From: Streptococcus sp. CF8_St5-11
Lineage (GTDB): Bacteria; Bacillota; Bacilli; Lactobacillales; Streptococcaceae
NCBI RefSeq assembly: GCF_024295625.1
Contig: NZ_JANCOJ010000003.1
Coordinates: 1-64,000, forward strand
Direction of reading: 5' to 3'
Length of the DNA: 64,000 nucleotides
How positions within the stretch are numbered: the first letter of the stretch is position 1; each line of letters starts with the position of its first letter. A model generated the notes under the pieces. The model was not told the DNA's origin, ran no database searches, and was given only the letters and a program-made list of their open reading frames with translations. A program made the translations under genes and the position numbers. Of the stretch, positions 27,208 to 38,873 are shown piece by piece.

Positions 27208-29664
27208 GTGAATCAATTAAAAGAGAAGCTGCAAGAGTTTTGGAAGAAAGTCCAAAAATTCTTTGCAAAGATGTATACAGAAACTCCGAATAAGGAAAAA
27301 AATGAAGAAAGTAGCTGGTCTGTCGGCGATATTTTTGCGACCTTTTTGAGGACGCTCAAACTCTTGTGGGATGTGATGATCGCCTTATTTGTGTGCCTCT
27401 TTTTATTTGGCGCAGGGATCGGGATTGGTTATGCAGCAAGCCTCTTTAGCAATGTCAAGGTTCCAAAGACAGAAGAACTGGTCCAGCAGGTTCGCAATGT
27501 CAGCAGTGTTTCAAAACTGACCTATTCCGATAAGAGCCTGATTGCAGAAGTGGACAGTGATTTGATCCGCACGCCGGTAGCTGGAGATGCCATTTCCGAC
27601 AATGTCAAAAAGGCTGTGATCGCTACTGAGGATGAGAACTTTGAAAGCCACAAGGGGGTTGTGCCCAAAGCTGTTCTTCGGGCGACGCTTGGATCTGTAG
27701 CCGGTGTCGGTTCCTCTAGTGGGGGATCGACCTTAACCCAGCAGTTGATCAAACAGCAAGTCGTAGGAGATGCTCCCACCTTTACTCGTAAGGCGACAGA
27801 GATTGTCGATGCCCTAGCTTTAGAGAGGGGAATGGATAAAAACGAAATCCTAACCACCTACTTAAACGTCTCGCCTTTTGGACGAAACAATCGGGGGCAA
27901 AATATTGCAGGTGTGGAAGCCGCGGCTCAAGGGATCTTTGGCGTCTCTGCGAAAGACTTGTCTGTTCCACAAGCAGCCTTTATCGCGGGCTTGCCACAGA
28001 GTCCGATTGTCTACTCCCCTTATGCTGCAGACGGTAGCCTAAAGAGCAAGGAGAACCTCGAGTTAGGTTTGGCGCGTGCCAAAGATGTCTTGTTCAATAT
28101 GTACCGGACGGGAGCCTTATCGAAAAAAGACTATGAAACCTATGCTCAGTACGACTTGACCAAAGACTTCATTGCTCCAGATGGCATCGAGAAAACACCG
28201 CATGACTACCTCTACTTCCAAGCAATGGAAGAAGCAAAAGAGGCCATGTATGATTACTTGATCAAGCGAGACAATGTAACCAAGCAAGACCTGAAAAATA
28301 ATGAAACTGTCAAGGCTTATCAAGAATTAGCTGAGAGTGAGTTGCGCGAAGGTGGTTACACTATCCAAACCACTATTAACAAACCGGTTCACAATGCGAT
28401 GCAGGCTGCAGTCGCGAATTTTGGAAGCGTCTTGGATGATGGAACGGGACTGGTAGAAGTTGGGAATGTCCTGATGGACAACCGAACGGGTGCTGTTTTA
28501 GGATTTATCGGTGGTCGAAATTTTGATGGTAACCAAAACAACCATGCCTTTGATACAGAACGTTCCCCAGGATCTACTATCAAGCCACTGTTGGCCTACG
28601 GGATTGCCATCGACCAAGGCTTGATGGGAAGTAATAGCATCCTTTCTAACTACCCAACTAATTTCTCAAGTGGGGAGCCGATCATGCACGTGGATAGCCG
28701 AGGAACAGCCATGATGGATCTCCGTGAGGCCCTCAATACCTCGTGGAATATTCCGGCTTACTGGACTTACCGAACCCTTCGTGAAAAGGGTGTGGATGTC
28801 CCATCCTACATGAAGAAAATGGGCTATGATATCCCTGAATATGGCATTGAGAGTCTACCAATGGGGGGAGGAATTGAGGTCACTGTTGCCCAACATACCA
28901 ACGGTTTCCAAACCATTGCTAACAATGGGAACTACCTCAAACGCTACATGGTGGAGCAAATCATCGACCGAGATGGGGATGTAGTCTACAAGCACGAAGC
29001 AGATCCGGTTCGTGTCTACTCTCCAGCAACAGCAACGATTATGCAGGATCTCTTGCGTGGGGTCATCACATCTGGTGCCACAACGACCTTTAAGTCACGG
29101 ATTAGCCAAGTCAACCCAACGCTGGCAGGTGCTGACTGGATTGGAAAAACTGGTACCACCAACTCAAACGGGGATATGTGGTTGATGTTGTCCACCCCAA
29201 ATGTTTCTTTAGGAGGTTGGATCGGTCATGACAACAATGCTTCCATGCAAACCTTGACCGGATACAACAACAATGCTCAATACATGGCGCAGTTGGCGAA
29301 TGCGATCTACCAAGCAGATCCAAGTCTCTTTGGGATTCAGGATAAATTCACTCTCGATAAGAGTGTGATCCGTTCTGAAGTGCTCAAATCGACTGGTGAA
29401 AGACCGGGCCGCGTCAATGTCAATGGCCGGGATATCGATGTGAGCGGTCAAACGGTAACCAGTCTTTGGGCTAAAAACGGAGCGCCAACCACTCAATACC
29501 GCTTTGCCATCGGGGGATCGGATAGCGATTATCAAAGTGCTTGGGCAGCAATTCTCGGCAATACCAGTGGCAATCAGTCGAATAATAAGAACAATTCGAC
29601 AACCAATAGTTCATCAAGCAATAGTTCAAATCGAAATAGTTCCAATCGCGGCAATCGACGCTAG
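27208..29664 (+). CDS. pbp1b: class A penicillin-binding protein 1b
   Basis: 818-aa bifunctional peptidoglycan synthase. Cytoplasmic N-terminus, one membrane anchor (about 60-82), and a GT51 glycosyltransferase domain with [13 protein letters not shown] and [12 protein letters not shown]. The transpeptidase domain has SxxK in [10 protein letters not shown], SxN in TSWN and KTG in GKTGTTN. The C-terminal tail is low-complexity Asn/Ser. GTG start chosen from AAGGAG about 10 nt upstream; the upstream frame lies inside the promoter. Confidence 0.94.
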   Translation: MNQLKEKLQEFWKKVQKFFAKMYTETPNKEKNEESSWSVGDIFATFLRTLKLLWDVMIALFVCLFLFGAGIGIGYAASLFSNVKVPKTEELVQQVRNVSSVSKLTYSDKSLIAEVDSDLIRTPVAGDAISDNVKKAVIATEDENFESHKGVVPKAVLRATLGSVAGVGSSSGGSTLTQQLIKQQVVGDAPTFTRKATEIVDALALERGMDKNEILTTYLNVSPFGRNNRGQNIAGVEAAAQGIFGVSAKDLSVPQAAFIAGLPQSPIVYSPYAADGSLKSKENLELGLARAKDVLFNMYRTGALSKKDYETYAQYDLTKDFIAPDGIEKTPHDYLYFQAMEEAKEAMYDYLIKRDNVTKQDLKNNETVKAYQELAESELREGGYTIQTTINKPVHNAMQAAVANFGSVLDDGTGLVEVGNVLMDNRTGAVLGFIGGRNFDGNQNNHAFDTERSPGSTIKPLLAYGIAIDQGLMGSNSILSNYPTNFSSGEPIMHVDSRGTAMMDLREALNTSWNIPAYWTYRTLREKGVDVPSYMKKMGYDIPEYGIESLPMGGGIEVTVAQHTNGFQTIANNGNYLKRYMVEQIIDRDGDVVYKHEADPVRVYSPATATIMQDLLRGVITSGATTTFKSRISQVNPTLAGADWIGKTGTTNSNGDMWLMLSTPNVSLGGWIGHDNNASMQTLTGYNNNAQYMAQLANAIYQADPSLFGIQDKFTLDKSVIRSEVLKSTGERPGRVNVNGRDIDVSGQTVTSLWAKNGAPTTQYRFAIGGSDSDYQSAWAAILGNTSGNQSNNKNNSTTNSSSSNSSNRNSSNRGNRR

Positions 29665-29694
29665 TCTGATCCAGTAGAAAACCTAGAGAAAGCC

Positions 29695-29723
29695 TTGATT
29701 TTTGGAGCAAAAAACGATATAAT
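29695..29723 (+). promoter_or_regulatory. rpoB leader promoter
   Basis: TTGATT (29695-29700), 17-bp spacer, TATAAT (29718-29723). It would start an approximately 285-nt leader before rpoB. Confidence 0.8.
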
Positions 29724-29729
29724 AGTGAT

Positions 29730-30015
29730 AACTAATTTGTCGTGTGCTTTATTTGAAATATTGTCCAAATAAGAGCTTACAGCAGTTAAATCTTACTTGA
29801 ATAAGTCGATTTAGCTGCTCTTTTTGTGCCTATTTTTCAGGAAAACCCTAGTTTGTTACACAAATTTAATTTTTCTAAAAATTACAAAAAGCGACGAATA
29901 AGGTGAAGAGACAGCTCTTCACGTGATGCAAATCACAAAATTGTAGTTAAAACCGGATAGGTGGTAGGAGTGATGTTACCAAGCTATCCTAGTATAGAAA
30001 AAGGAGCTAAAAACT
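29730..30015 (+). promoter_or_regulatory. structured 5' leader of rpoB-rpoC
   Basis: This 286-nt stretch carries four successive hairpins. (1) Stem AGCAGTTAAATC/GATTTAGCTGCT (29781-29819) followed by TTTTT, a terminator. (2) GTGAAGAG/CTCTTCAC (29903-29922). (3) GTGAT/ATCAC (29923-29936). (4) GGATAG/CTATCC with inner GGTA/TACC (29955-29989), just before the AAGGAG of rpoB. A terminator this early in a leader suggests attenuation or a separate small RNA of about 95 nt. Confidence 0.55.
29781..29826 (+). terminator. terminator-like hairpin inside the rpoB leader
   Basis: 12-bp stem with one G-T pair (29781-29792 with 29808-29819) and a run of five T. It lies downstream of the rpoB promoter and about 190 nt before the start codon. 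It could instead end pbp1b read-through. Confidence 0.7.
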
Positions 30016-33000
30016 TTGGCAGGACATGACGTTCAATACGGGAAACATCGGACCCGTCGTAGTTTTTCAAGAATCAAAGAGGTTCTTGATTTACCAAACT
30101 TGATTGAAATCCAGACAGACTCATTCAAAGATTTCTTGGATCATGGCTTGAAGGAAGTATTTGAAGATGTGCTTCCAATCTCAAACTTCACGGATACAAT
30201 GGAATTGGAATTTGTGGGTTATGAAATCCGCGAACCCAAGTATTCGCTTGAAGAAGCGCGCATTCACGATGCCAGCTACTCAGCACCAATCTTTGTGACC
30301 TTCCGTTTGGTCAACAAAGAAACAGGTGAAATCAAGACCCAAGAAGTTTTCTTTGGTGATTTCCCAATCATGACTGAAATGGGAACCTTCATCATCAATG
30401 GTGGAGAACGGATTATCGTATCTCAGTTGGTCCGCTCACCAGGTGTCTACTTCAATGATAAGGTGGACAAGAATGGTAAGATTGGTTATGGATCTACTGT
30501 TATCCCTAACCGTGGAGCTTGGTTAGAGCTTGAAACTGACTCAAAAGACATCGCCTACACACGCATCGACCGCACACGTAAAATTCCATTTACAACGCTT
30601 GTGCGTGCTCTTGGATTCTCAGGAGATGATGAAATCATCGATATCTTTGGGGATAGCGAATTGGTTCGCAATACCATCGAAAAAGATATCCACAAAAATC
30701 CAATGGATTCACGGACAGATGAAGCCCTCAAAGAAATCTATGAGCGTCTTCGTCCAGGTGAACCAAAGACAGCGGAAAGCTCACGTAGCTTGTTGGTGGC
30801 CCGTTTCTTTGATCCACGTCGTTATGACTTGGCACCAGTTGGTCGCTATAAGATCAACAAGAAACTCAATATCAAGAACCGCTTGTTGAACCAAACGATT
30901 GCAGAACCGTTGGTGGATGCTGAAACAGGAGAAATCCTTGTAGAAGCTGGTACCGTGATGACGCGCGATGTCATCGACAGCATCTCAGGACAATTGGATA
31001 ACGGTTTGAACAAAATCACTTACATTCCAAATGATGCTGCTGTTTTGACAGAACCAGTTGAATTGCAAAAATTCAAAGTTGTCGCTCCAACAGATCCAGA
31101 CCGTGTTGTCACCATCATCGGAAATGCTAATCCATCTGACAAAGTACGCATCGTAACTCCAGCAGATATCTTGGCAGAGATGAGCTATTTCTTGAACCTT
31201 GCAGAAGGAATTGGCCGTGTAGATGATATCGACCACCTTGGAAACCGTCGGATTCGTGCCGTTGGTGAATTGCTTGCCAACCAAGTGCGTCTTGGACTTT
31301 CACGGATGGAACGAAACGTTCGCGAACGGATGTCTGTGCAAGATAACGATATCTTGACACCACAACAAATTATTAACATTCGTCCAGTAACTGCAGCGAT
31401 CAAAGAATTCTTTGGTTCTTCACAGTTGTCACAGTTCATGGACCAACATAACCCACTTTCTGAGTTGTCTCACAAACGTCGTTTGTCTGCCTTAGGGCCT
31501 GGTGGTTTGACACGTGACCGTGCCGGATATGAAGTGCGTGACGTGCACTATACCCACTATGGTCGTATGTGTCCAATCGAAACACCTGAAGGACCAAACA
31601 TCGGTTTGATCAACAACTTGTCTTCATACGGACACTTGAACAAATATGGTTTCATCCAAACGCCATACCGGAAAGTGGACCGTGAAAAAGGTGTAGTGAC
31701 CAACGAAATCGTTTGGTTGACAGCCGATGAAGAAGATGAGTACATCGTCGCTCAGGCCAACTCTAAGTTGAACGAAAAGGGTGGCTTTGCTGAGCCAATC
31801 GTTATGGGACGTCACCGTGGTAACAACCAAGAGTTCCCATCTGATCAAGTCGACTACATGGACGTGTCTCCAAAACAAGTAGTTGCCGTTGCGACAGCAT
31901 GTATTCCTTTCTTGGAAAACGATGACTCCAACCGTGCCCTCATGGGTGCCAACATGCAACGTCAAGCTGTTCCATTGATTGATCCAAAAGCCCCTTATGT
32001 GGGTACTGGTATGGAATACCAAGCAGCCCATGACTCAGGAGCTGCAGTCATTGCTCAACATGATGGTAAAGTTACCTATGCAGATGCGGACAAGGTAGAA
32101 GTTCGTCGGGAAGATGGATCTCTTGATGTATATCACATCCAAAAATTCCGTCGTTCAAACTCCGGTACAGCCTACAACCAACGTACTCTGGTTAAAGTTG
32201 GTGAAACCGTTGAAAAAGGTGACTTTATCGCTGACGGTCCATCGATGGAAAAAGGGGAAATGGCCCTTGGTCAAAACCCAATCGTCGCTTACATGACTTG
32301 GGAAGGGTATAACTTCGAGGATGCCGTTATCATGAGCGAACGCTTGGTGAAAGAAGATGTCTACACATCTGTTCACTTGGAAGAATTCGAATCAGAAACA
32401 CGCGATACCAAGTTAGGCCCTGAAGAAATTACCCGTGAAATTCCAAACGTCGGTGAAGATGCTCTTCGTGACTTGGATGAAACAGGTATTATCCGTATTG
32501 GTGCGGAAGTAAAAGAAGGCGATATCCTTGTCGGTAAGGTAACACCGAAGGGTGAAAAAGACCTTTCTGCTGAAGAACGTCTCCTTCACGCGATCTTTGG
32601 AGATAAATCTCGTGAAGTGCGTGATACTTCTCTTCGTGTACCTCACGGTGGAGATGGAGTCGTTCGCGATGTTAAGATCTTTACACGTGCAAACGGTGAT
32701 GAATTACAATCTGGTGTCAACATGTTGGTTCGTGTTTACATTGCACAAAAACGTAAGATCCGCGTCGGAGATAAGATGGCCGGTCGTCACGGAAACAAAG
32801 GGGTTGTGTCTCGTATTGTTCCAGTTGAAGATATGCCTTACCTTCCAGACGGTACACCGGTTGATATCATGTTGAACCCTCTTGGGGTGCCATCACGTAT
32901 GAATATCGGTCAGGTTATGGAACTTCACCTTGGTATGGCAGCTCGTAACTTGGGTATTCACATCGCAACACCAGTCTTTGATGGAGCAAGCTCAGAAGAT

Positions 33001-33585
33001 CTCTGGGATACTGTGAAAGAAGCTGGTATGGATAGCGATGCTAAGACGATTCTTTACGATGGACGTACAGGTGAGCCGTTTGACAACCGTGTCTCTGTCG
33101 GTGTCATGTACATGATCAAACTTCACCACATGGTTGATGATAAACTCCATGCCCGTTCAGTCGGACCATACTCAATGGTTACCCAACAACCACTCGGAGG
33201 GAAAGCTCAGTTTGGTGGACAACGTTTCGGGGAAATGGAAGTGTGGGCCCTTGAGGCTTATGGTGCATCAAATGTCCTTCAAGAAATCTTGACTTACAAG
33301 TCAGATGATGTCAACGGACGTTTGAAAGCCTATGAAGCGATTACCAAAGGTAAACCAATTCCAAAACCAGGTGTACCAGAATCCTTCCGCGTTCTTGTCA
33401 AAGAATTGCAATCACTTGGTCTTGACATGCGTGTCTTGGACGAAGATGATCAAGAAGTGGAACTTCGTGACCTTGATGAAGGGGAAGACGATGATGTGAT
33501 TCATGTGGATGACCTTGAAAAAGCACGTGAAAAAGCAGCAAAGGAAGCAAAAGCAGCCTTTGATGCCGAAGAATCAGAAAAATAA
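30016..33585 (+). CDS. rpoB: RNA polymerase beta subunit
   Basis: 1189-aa beta subunit. TTG start giving [17 protein letters not shown], with AAGGAG 9 nt upstream, as in other streptococci. The rifampicin region [20 protein letters not shown] with [10 protein letters not shown] carries the usual sensitive residues at the Asp, His and Ser positions most often mutated. The catalytic region [12 protein letters not shown] and the C-terminal [11 protein letters not shown] are intact. An acidic tail ends the protein. Co-transcribed with rpoC. Confidence 0.98.
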   Translation: MAGHDVQYGKHRTRRSFSRIKEVLDLPNLIEIQTDSFKDFLDHGLKEVFEDVLPISNFTDTMELEFVGYEIREPKYSLEEARIHDASYSAPIFVTFRLVNKETGEIKTQEVFFGDFPIMTEMGTFIINGGERIIVSQLVRSPGVYFNDKVDKNGKIGYGSTVIPNRGAWLELETDSKDIAYTRIDRTRKIPFTTLVRALGFSGDDEIIDIFGDSELVRNTIEKDIHKNPMDSRTDEALKEIYERLRPGEPKTAESSRSLLVARFFDPRRYDLAPVGRYKINKKLNIKNRLLNQTIAEPLVDAETGEILVEAGTVMTRDVIDSISGQLDNGLNKITYIPNDAAVLTEPVELQKFKVVAPTDPDRVVTIIGNANPSDKVRIVTPADILAEMSYFLNLAEGIGRVDDIDHLGNRRIRAVGELLANQVRLGLSRMERNVRERMSVQDNDILTPQQIINIRPVTAAIKEFFGSSQLSQFMDQHNPLSELSHKRRLSALGPGGLTRDRAGYEVRDVHYTHYGRMCPIETPEGPNIGLINNLSSYGHLNKYGFIQTPYRKVDREKGVVTNEIVWLTADEEDEYIVAQANSKLNEKGGFAEPIVMGRHRGNNQEFPSDQVDYMDVSPKQVVAVATACIPFLENDDSNRALMGANMQRQAVPLIDPKAPYVGTGMEYQAAHDSGAAVIAQHDGKVTYADADKVEVRREDGSLDVYHIQKFRRSNSGTAYNQRTLVKVGETVEKGDFIADGPSMEKGEMALGQNPIVAYMTWEGYNFEDAVIMSERLVKEDVYTSVHLEEFESETRDTKLGPEEITREIPNVGEDALRDLDETGIIRIGAEVKEGDILVGKVTPKGEKDLSAEERLLHAIFGDKSREVRDTSLRVPHGGDGVVRDVKIFTRANGDELQSGVNMLVRVYIAQKRKIRVGDKMAGRHGNKGVVSRIVPVEDMPYLPDGTPVDIMLNPLGVPSRMNIGQVMELHLGMAARNLGIHIATPVFDGASSEDLWDTVKEAGMDSDAKTILYDGRTGEPFDNRVSVGVMYMIKLHHMVDDKLHARSVGPYSMVTQQPLGGKAQFGGQRFGEMEVWALEAYGASNVLQEILTYKSDDVNGRLKAYEAITKGKPIPKPGVPESFRVLVKELQSLGLDMRVLDEDDQEVELRDLDEGEDDDVIHVDDLEKAREKAAKEAKAAFDAEESEK

Positions 33586-33660
33586 TCAGTAAAAATGATT
33601 GTCCTGTGAGCAACCAATGCTTCTAGCAGGATGATTCGATAACAAGATACAGACACAAGG

Positions 33661-33693
33661 AGGTGGCAGAAAGTTTCCTTTCTTCCTCCACCT
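33661..33693 (+). other. hairpin in the rpoB-rpoC spacer
   Basis: Stem AGGTGG/CCACCT (33661-33666 with 33688-33693) around GAAAG/CTTTC. No clear T run follows, so it is probably a processing or stability element rather than a terminator. The 158-nt spacer holds nothing else I recognise. Confidence 0.4.
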
Positions 33694-33743
33694 AAGCTGT
33701 ATCCAAATAAAACAAGTATGAAAACAAGGAAAGGTAAGAAATA

Positions 33744-36700
33744 GTGGTTGATGTAAATCGTTTTAAAAGTATGCAAATCACCCTAGCTTCTCCAAGCAAG
33801 GTCCGTTCATGGTCTTATGGAGAGGTCAAGAAACCTGAAACAATCAACTACCGTACATTGAAACCAGAACGCGAAGGTCTCTTTGATGAAGTCATCTTTG
33901 GACCTACAAAAGACTGGGAATGTGCGTGTGGGAAATACAAACGAATCCGTTACAAAGGGATCGTTTGTGACCGCTGTGGGGTTGAAGTAACACGTGCGAA
34001 AGTTCGTCGTGAACGCATGGGGCATATCGAGTTGAAAGCACCTGTATCACACATTTGGTACTTCAAAGGAATCCCTTCTCGTATGGGATTGACCTTGGAT
34101 ATGAGTCCTCGTGCCCTTGAAGAAGTCATCTACTTCGCAGCTTATGTGGTGATCGATCCAAAAGATACTCCACTTGAGCACAAATCCATCATGACAGAAC
34201 GTGAATACCGTGAACGCTTGCGTGAATACGGACCAGGTTCCTTTGTAGCTAAGATGGGTGCAGAAGCCATCCAAGACCTCTTGAAACAAGTGGATCTGGA
34301 AGCTGAAATTGCTCTCTTGAAAGAAGAATTGAAGACTGCAACTGGTCAAAAACGTGTGAAGGCTGTGCGTCGTTTGGATGTCTTGGACGCCTTCTACAAA
34401 TCTGGCAACAAGCCAGAATGGATGGTCCTCAACATCCTTCCCGTTATTCCACCAGATCTTCGTCCGATGGTCCAATTGGATGGTGGGCGTTTTGCTGCCT
34501 CTGACTTGAACGACCTTTACCGTCGTGTGATCAACCGGAACAACCGTTTGGCTCGTTTGCTTGAGTTGAATGCTCCTGGGATTATCGTGCAAAACGAAAA
34601 ACGGATGCTCCAAGAAGCGGTTGACGCTTTGATTGACAATGGTCGTCGTGGTCGTCCAATCACAGGACCAGGTAGTCGCCCACTCAAATCATTGAGCCAC
34701 ATGCTCAAAGGGAAACAAGGACGCTTCCGTCAAAACTTGCTCGGTAAACGGGTGGACTTCTCAGGACGTTCCGTTATCGCCGTTGGTCCAACTCTTAAGA
34801 TGTACCAATGTGGTGTGCCACGTGAAATGGCCATCGAGCTCTTCAAACCATTTGTCATGCGTGAAATCGTTGCGCGTGATATCGTACAAAACGTTAAAGC
34901 GGCTAAACGCTTGGTAGAACGTGGAGATGAGCGTATCTGGGATATCCTAGAAGAAGTCATCAAAGAACACCCAGTTCTCTTGAACCGCGCACCGACCCTT
35001 CACCGTTTGGGGATCCAAGCCTTTGAACCTGTCTTGATTGACGGGAAAGCCCTTCGCCTGCACCCCCTTGTCTGTGAAGCCTACAATGCCGACTTCGATG
35101 GAGACCAAATGGCCATCCACGTACCGCTTTCAGAAGAAGCTCAAGCAGAAGCTCGTATCTTGATGTTGGCTGCTGAGCATATCTTGAACCCTAAAGATGG
35201 TAAACCAGTCGTTACGCCATCTCAGGATATGGTATTGGGGAACTACTACCTCACTATGGAAGAAGCTGGTCGTGAAGGCGAAGGCATGGTCTTTAAAGAC
35301 CGTGATGAAGCCGTGATGGCTCTTCGCAATGGCTATGTTCACTTGCATACACGTGTCGGAATTGCGACGGATAGCTTGAACAAACCATGGACAGAAGCAC
35401 AACAACACAAGATTCTCTTGACAACTGTTGGTAAGATTCTCTTTAACGATATCATGCCTGCAGAGCTTCCATACCTTCAAGAGCCTAATAATGCCAACTT
35501 GACAGAAGGTGTTCCAGCTAAGTACTTCTTGGAGCCTGGTCAAGATGCCAAATCAGCGATTGAGAAATTGGAATTAAACGTTCCTTTCAAGAAGAAGAAT
35601 CTTGGAAATATCATCGCCGAAATCTTCAAACGTTTCCGTACAACTGAAACGTCTGCTTTCTTGGACCGCTTGAAAGACTTAGGTTACCATCATTCAACCC
35701 TTGCTGGTTTGACAGTGGGGATTGCCGATATTCCGGTCGTTGAAGATAAGGCAGAAATTATTGAAGAATCTCACAAACGTGTGGAACAGATCACGAAACA
35801 ATTCCGTCGTGGTTTGATCACGGATGACGAACGCTACAATGCTGTTACAGCTGAATGGCGTGCAGCCCGTGAGAAATTGGAAAAACGCTTGGTGGATAAC
35901 CAAGATCCGAAGAACCCAATCGTTATGATGATGGACTCTGGAGCCCGTGGTAACATCTCAAACTTCTCGCAACTTGCTGGTATGCGTGGTTTGATGGCCG
36001 CTCCAAACGGACGGATCATGGAATTGCCAATCCTGTCAAACTTCCGCGAAGGTTTGTCAGTACTCGAAATGTTCTTCTCAACTCACGGTGCCCGTAAAGG
36101 GATGACCGATACGGCCTTGAAGACCGCCGACTCAGGTTACTTGACTCGTCGTTTGGTTGACGTGGCCCAAGACGTCATTATCCGTGAAGATGACTGTGGA
36201 ACAGACCGTGGACTTGTGATCCGTGCCATTACTGATGGCAAGGAAATGATCGAGCCACTTGAAGAACGCTTGACTGGTCGTTATACCAAGAAATCTGTTA
36301 AACATCCTGAAACAGGTGAAGTCATCGTTGGTCCAGATACCTTGATCTCAGAAGACCTAGCACGTGAAATTGTTAATGCTGGTGTGGAAGAAGTCACTAT
36401 CCGCTCTGTCTTTACATGTAACACCCGCCATGGTGTCTGCCGTCACTGTTATGGTATCAACTTGGCGACTGGTGATGCGGTTGAAGTGGGTGAAGCAGTC
36501 GGAACCATCGCTGCCCAATCTATCGGGGAACCTGGTACACAGTTGACCATGCGTACCTTCCACACGGGTGGGGTTGCCTCAAATACCGATATCACTCAAG
36601 GTCTTCCTCGTGTCCAAGAAATCTTTGAAGCCCGCAATCCAAAAGGGGAAGCGGTCATCACTGAGGTCAAAGGGGAAGTCACAGCCATTGAAGAAGATGC

Positions 36701-37397
36701 TTCTACACGGACCAAGAAAGTCTTTGTTAGCGGAGCAACTGGTGAGGGTGAATACGTTGTCCCTTACACTGCCCGCATGAAAGTCGAAGTAGGAGATCAA
36801 GTCTCTCGTGGTGCGGCTCTGACAGAAGGGTCTATCCAACCGAAACGTCTCCTTGCCGTTCGTGATGTCTTGTCGGTTGAAACTTACCTTCTTGCGGAAG
36901 TACAAAAAGTATACCGTAGCCAAGGGGTAGAAATCGGCGACAAACACATTGAGGTAATGGTTCGTCAAATGATCCGTAAAGTACGTGTCATGGATCCAGG
37001 AGATACAGATCTTCTCATGGGTACGCTTATGGACATTACAGACTTTACAGATGCTAATAAGGATGTCCTTATCTCTGGTGGAGTTCCTGCGACTGCTCGT
37101 CCAGTCCTTATGGGAATCACCAAAGCCTCTCTTGAAACCAACAGTTTCTTGTCAGCTGCTTCCTTCCAAGAAACCACTCGTGTTCTTACTGACGCAGCGA
37201 TCCGTGGTAAGAAAGACCATCTCCTTGGACTTAAGGAAAATGTTATCATTGGTAAGATTATTCCTGCTGGTACAGGTATGGCTCGTTACCGCAATTTGGA
37301 ACCACAAGCGATTAATGAAGTTGAAATTATCGAAGAAGTGCCATTAACAGATGGAACAGTCGATGAAGTTCAAACAGCTGAAGTCGTAGAAGAATAA
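33744..37397 (+). CDS. rpoC: RNA polymerase beta' subunit
   Basis: 1217-aa beta' subunit. GTG start with AGGTAAG upstream. N-terminal zinc site [20 protein letters not shown], active-site loop [14 protein letters not shown] binding catalytic Mg, and a second zinc cluster ([13 protein letters not shown]). Bridge helix and trigger loop regions ([21 protein letters not shown], here split as [12 protein letters not shown] and ADSGYLTRR) are intact. Followed by a strong terminator. Confidence 0.98.
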   Translation: MVDVNRFKSMQITLASPSKVRSWSYGEVKKPETINYRTLKPEREGLFDEVIFGPTKDWECACGKYKRIRYKGIVCDRCGVEVTRAKVRRERMGHIELKAPVSHIWYFKGIPSRMGLTLDMSPRALEEVIYFAAYVVIDPKDTPLEHKSIMTEREYRERLREYGPGSFVAKMGAEAIQDLLKQVDLEAEIALLKEELKTATGQKRVKAVRRLDVLDAFYKSGNKPEWMVLNILPVIPPDLRPMVQLDGGRFAASDLNDLYRRVINRNNRLARLLELNAPGIIVQNEKRMLQEAVDALIDNGRRGRPITGPGSRPLKSLSHMLKGKQGRFRQNLLGKRVDFSGRSVIAVGPTLKMYQCGVPREMAIELFKPFVMREIVARDIVQNVKAAKRLVERGDERIWDILEEVIKEHPVLLNRAPTLHRLGIQAFEPVLIDGKALRLHPLVCEAYNADFDGDQMAIHVPLSEEAQAEARILMLAAEHILNPKDGKPVVTPSQDMVLGNYYLTMEEAGREGEGMVFKDRDEAVMALRNGYVHLHTRVGIATDSLNKPWTEAQQHKILLTTVGKILFNDIMPAELPYLQEPNNANLTEGVPAKYFLEPGQDAKSAIEKLELNVPFKKKNLGNIIAEIFKRFRTTETSAFLDRLKDLGYHHSTLAGLTVGIADIPVVEDKAEIIEESHKRVEQITKQFRRGLITDDERYNAVTAEWRAAREKLEKRLVDNQDPKNPIVMMMDSGARGNISNFSQLAGMRGLMAAPNGRIMELPILSNFREGLSVLEMFFSTHGARKGMTDTALKTADSGYLTRRLVDVAQDVIIREDDCGTDRGLVIRAITDGKEMIEPLEERLTGRYTKKSVKHPETGEVIVGPDTLISEDLAREIVNAGVEEVTIRSVFTCNTRHGVCRHCYGINLATGDAVEVGEAVGTIAAQSIGEPGTQLTMRTFHTGGVASNTDITQGLPRVQEIFEARNPKGEAVITEVKGEVTAIEEDASTRTKKVFVSGATGEGEYVVPYTARMKVEVGDQVSRGAALTEGSIQPKRLLAVRDVLSVETYLLAEVQKVYRSQGVEIGDKHIEVMVRQMIRKVRVMDPGDTDLLMGTLMDITDFTDANKDVLISGGVPATARPVLMGITKASLETNSFLSAASFQETTRVLTDAAIRGKKDHLLGLKENVIIGKIIPAGTGMARYRNLEPQAINEVEIIEEVPLTDGTVDEVQTAEVVEE

Positions 37398-37405
37398 GAA
37401 AATAA

Positions 37406-37435
37406 GTCGGAACTACAAGTTCCGGCTTTTTTTGA
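37406..37435 (+). terminator. terminator of rpoBC
   Basis: Stem AGTCGGAAC/GTTCCGGCT (37406-37414 with 37420-37428) followed by a T run. Confidence 0.88.
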
Positions 37436-37718
37436 AAAAATTATAAAAATTTATTATTTGAAAAATAATTGTATAATTATTGAATTATTTTTTTACCAAA
37501 AATATTAGCCCGGTAAAAGTCGTGCTGTAAATACTTACAATTAGTGATTATATGGATATGTATTCTAAACGTCAAAATAATAAAATGACTAACTATTAGT
37601 AATTTCTTTATAAAACCAAAAATCGGTTTGACAATTAAAGTCATTGGCGGTAGAATGAAAAAAGATGTACACAAATTAAAAAAATGTTGAATTACATGCA
37701 TGTCAACGGGAGAAGTTT
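37436..37718. other. AT-rich intergenic region before the exopolysaccharide locus
   Basis: About 280 bp, very AT-rich and without a gene. It has several short A/T palindromes near 37440-37500 and the epimerase promoter near its end. Base composition differs clearly from the flanking rpoC, a possible sign of insertion of the locus. Confidence 0.5.
37628..37656 (+). promoter_or_regulatory. promoter of the exopolysaccharide operon
   Basis: Consensus -35 TTGACA (37628-37633), 17-bp spacer, -10 TAGAAT (37651-37656), 62 nt before the first gene. Confidence 0.8.
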
Positions 37719-38873
37719 ATGGGAAAATTGAAAATTATGGTTGTGTTTGGAACCCGACCGGAGGCCATCAAAATGGCCCCTTTGGTATTGGAGTTGCAAA
37801 AACAAAAGGAGGTTATTGAGACCATCACAGTGGTCACTGCCCAGCACCGTCAAATGCTGGACCAGGTCTTAGAAACCTTTAACATCGTACCTGATTACGA
37901 TTTGGATATTATGGGAAAAAGCCAGACCTTATTGGACATTACCTCTAAAATTCTGAATCAATTAGATCCAGTTATCAAAAAAGAAAAGCCGGATATGGTG
38001 CTCGTCCATGGAGATACGACAACCACCTTTGCGGCGAGTCTGGTTGCCTTTTACAATCAAGTCCGCATTGGTCACGTCGAAGCTGGTTTGAGAACCTTTG
38101 ATAAATATTCACCGTATCCTGAAGAGATGAACCGTCAAATGACGGATGATTTAGCGGATCTGTATTTTGCGCCGACAGGCGAAAGTAAGGCCAATCTCTT
38201 AAAAGAAAATCATCCGGAATCCTCTATTGTAGTGACGGGAAATACTGCCATTGACGCGTTGAAACTCACGGTTCAAGAGGACTATCACCACGAAGTGTTA
38301 GATCAATTGGATCCAGATAAAAAAGTCATCCTGGTCACCATGCATCGAAGAGAAAATCAAGGCCAACCCATGCGAGCGGTCTTTGGAGCTCTGAGAGAAA
38401 TGGTGGATCAAGAACCGACTATTGAAGTGGTTTACCCAGTGCATCTTAGTCCAGCGGTCCAAGAGGCGGCAAACGATCTATTAGGAGATCATGATCGGAT
38501 CCACCTCATTGAGCCTCTAGATGTGCTAGATTTCCACAACTTAGCTTCGAGAAGTTACTTTATCATGTCGGATTCAGGTGGGGTGCAAGAGGAGGCGCCA
38601 TCATTAGGGAAACCGGTATTGGTATTACGCGATACAACGGAACGCCCAGAAGGGGTCAAAGCGGGAACTTTGAAATTAGTTGGAACGGATCCTGCCGTCG
38701 TCAAAACGACGATGACAGAGCTCTTAACCAACGAAAGCCTGTATCTTCAAATGGCAAATGCCCGAAATCCTTATGGGGATGGAAAAGCTTCTGAGCGAAT
38801 CGTACAAGCCATTAAACATTACTTTGGCCAGGGAGAGGTTGCTGAAGAATTTCATGAGGGAGAGAAAGAATAA
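37719..38873 (+). CDS. wecB: UDP-GlcNAc 2-epimerase (non-hydrolysing)
   Basis: 384-aa WecB/MnaA-type epimerase interconverting UDP-GlcNAc and UDP-ManNAc. Family motifs are GTRPEAIKMAPLV at the N-terminus, VHGDTTTTFAA, HVEAGLRT, MHRRENQG and SDSGGVQEEAP. Cytoplasmic. First gene of a five-gene operon with a polysaccharide synthase, so it probably supplies UDP-ManNAc. GGGAGAAG precedes the ATG. The next gene begins immediately after its stop. Confidence 0.94.
   Translation: MGKLKIMVVFGTRPEAIKMAPLVLELQKQKEVIETITVVTAQHRQMLDQVLETFNIVPDYDLDIMGKSQTLLDITSKILNQLDPVIKKEKPDMVLVHGDTTTTFAASLVAFYNQVRIGHVEAGLRTFDKYSPYPEEMNRQMTDDLADLYFAPTGESKANLLKENHPESSIVVTGNTAIDALKLTVQEDYHHEVLDQLDPDKKVILVTMHRRENQGQPMRAVFGALREMVDQEPTIEVVYPVHLSPAVQEAANDLLGDHDRIHLIEPLDVLDFHNLASRSYFIMSDSGGVQEEAPSLGKPVLVLRDTTERPEGVKAGTLKLVGTDPAVVKTTMTELLTNESLYLQMANARNPYGDGKASERIVQAIKHYFGQGEVAEEFHEGEKE

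Noticed and set aside
29973..30029. 18-codon upstream ORF ([11 protein letters not shown]...) overlapping the rpoB start
   Set aside because: The AGGAG lies only 2 nt from its ATG, and the frame runs through the leader hairpin and the rpoB ribosome site. Likely chance.
34047..34613. 188-codon minus-strand frame opposite rpoC
   Set aside because: Long open frame caused by codon bias of rpoC; no family resemblance.
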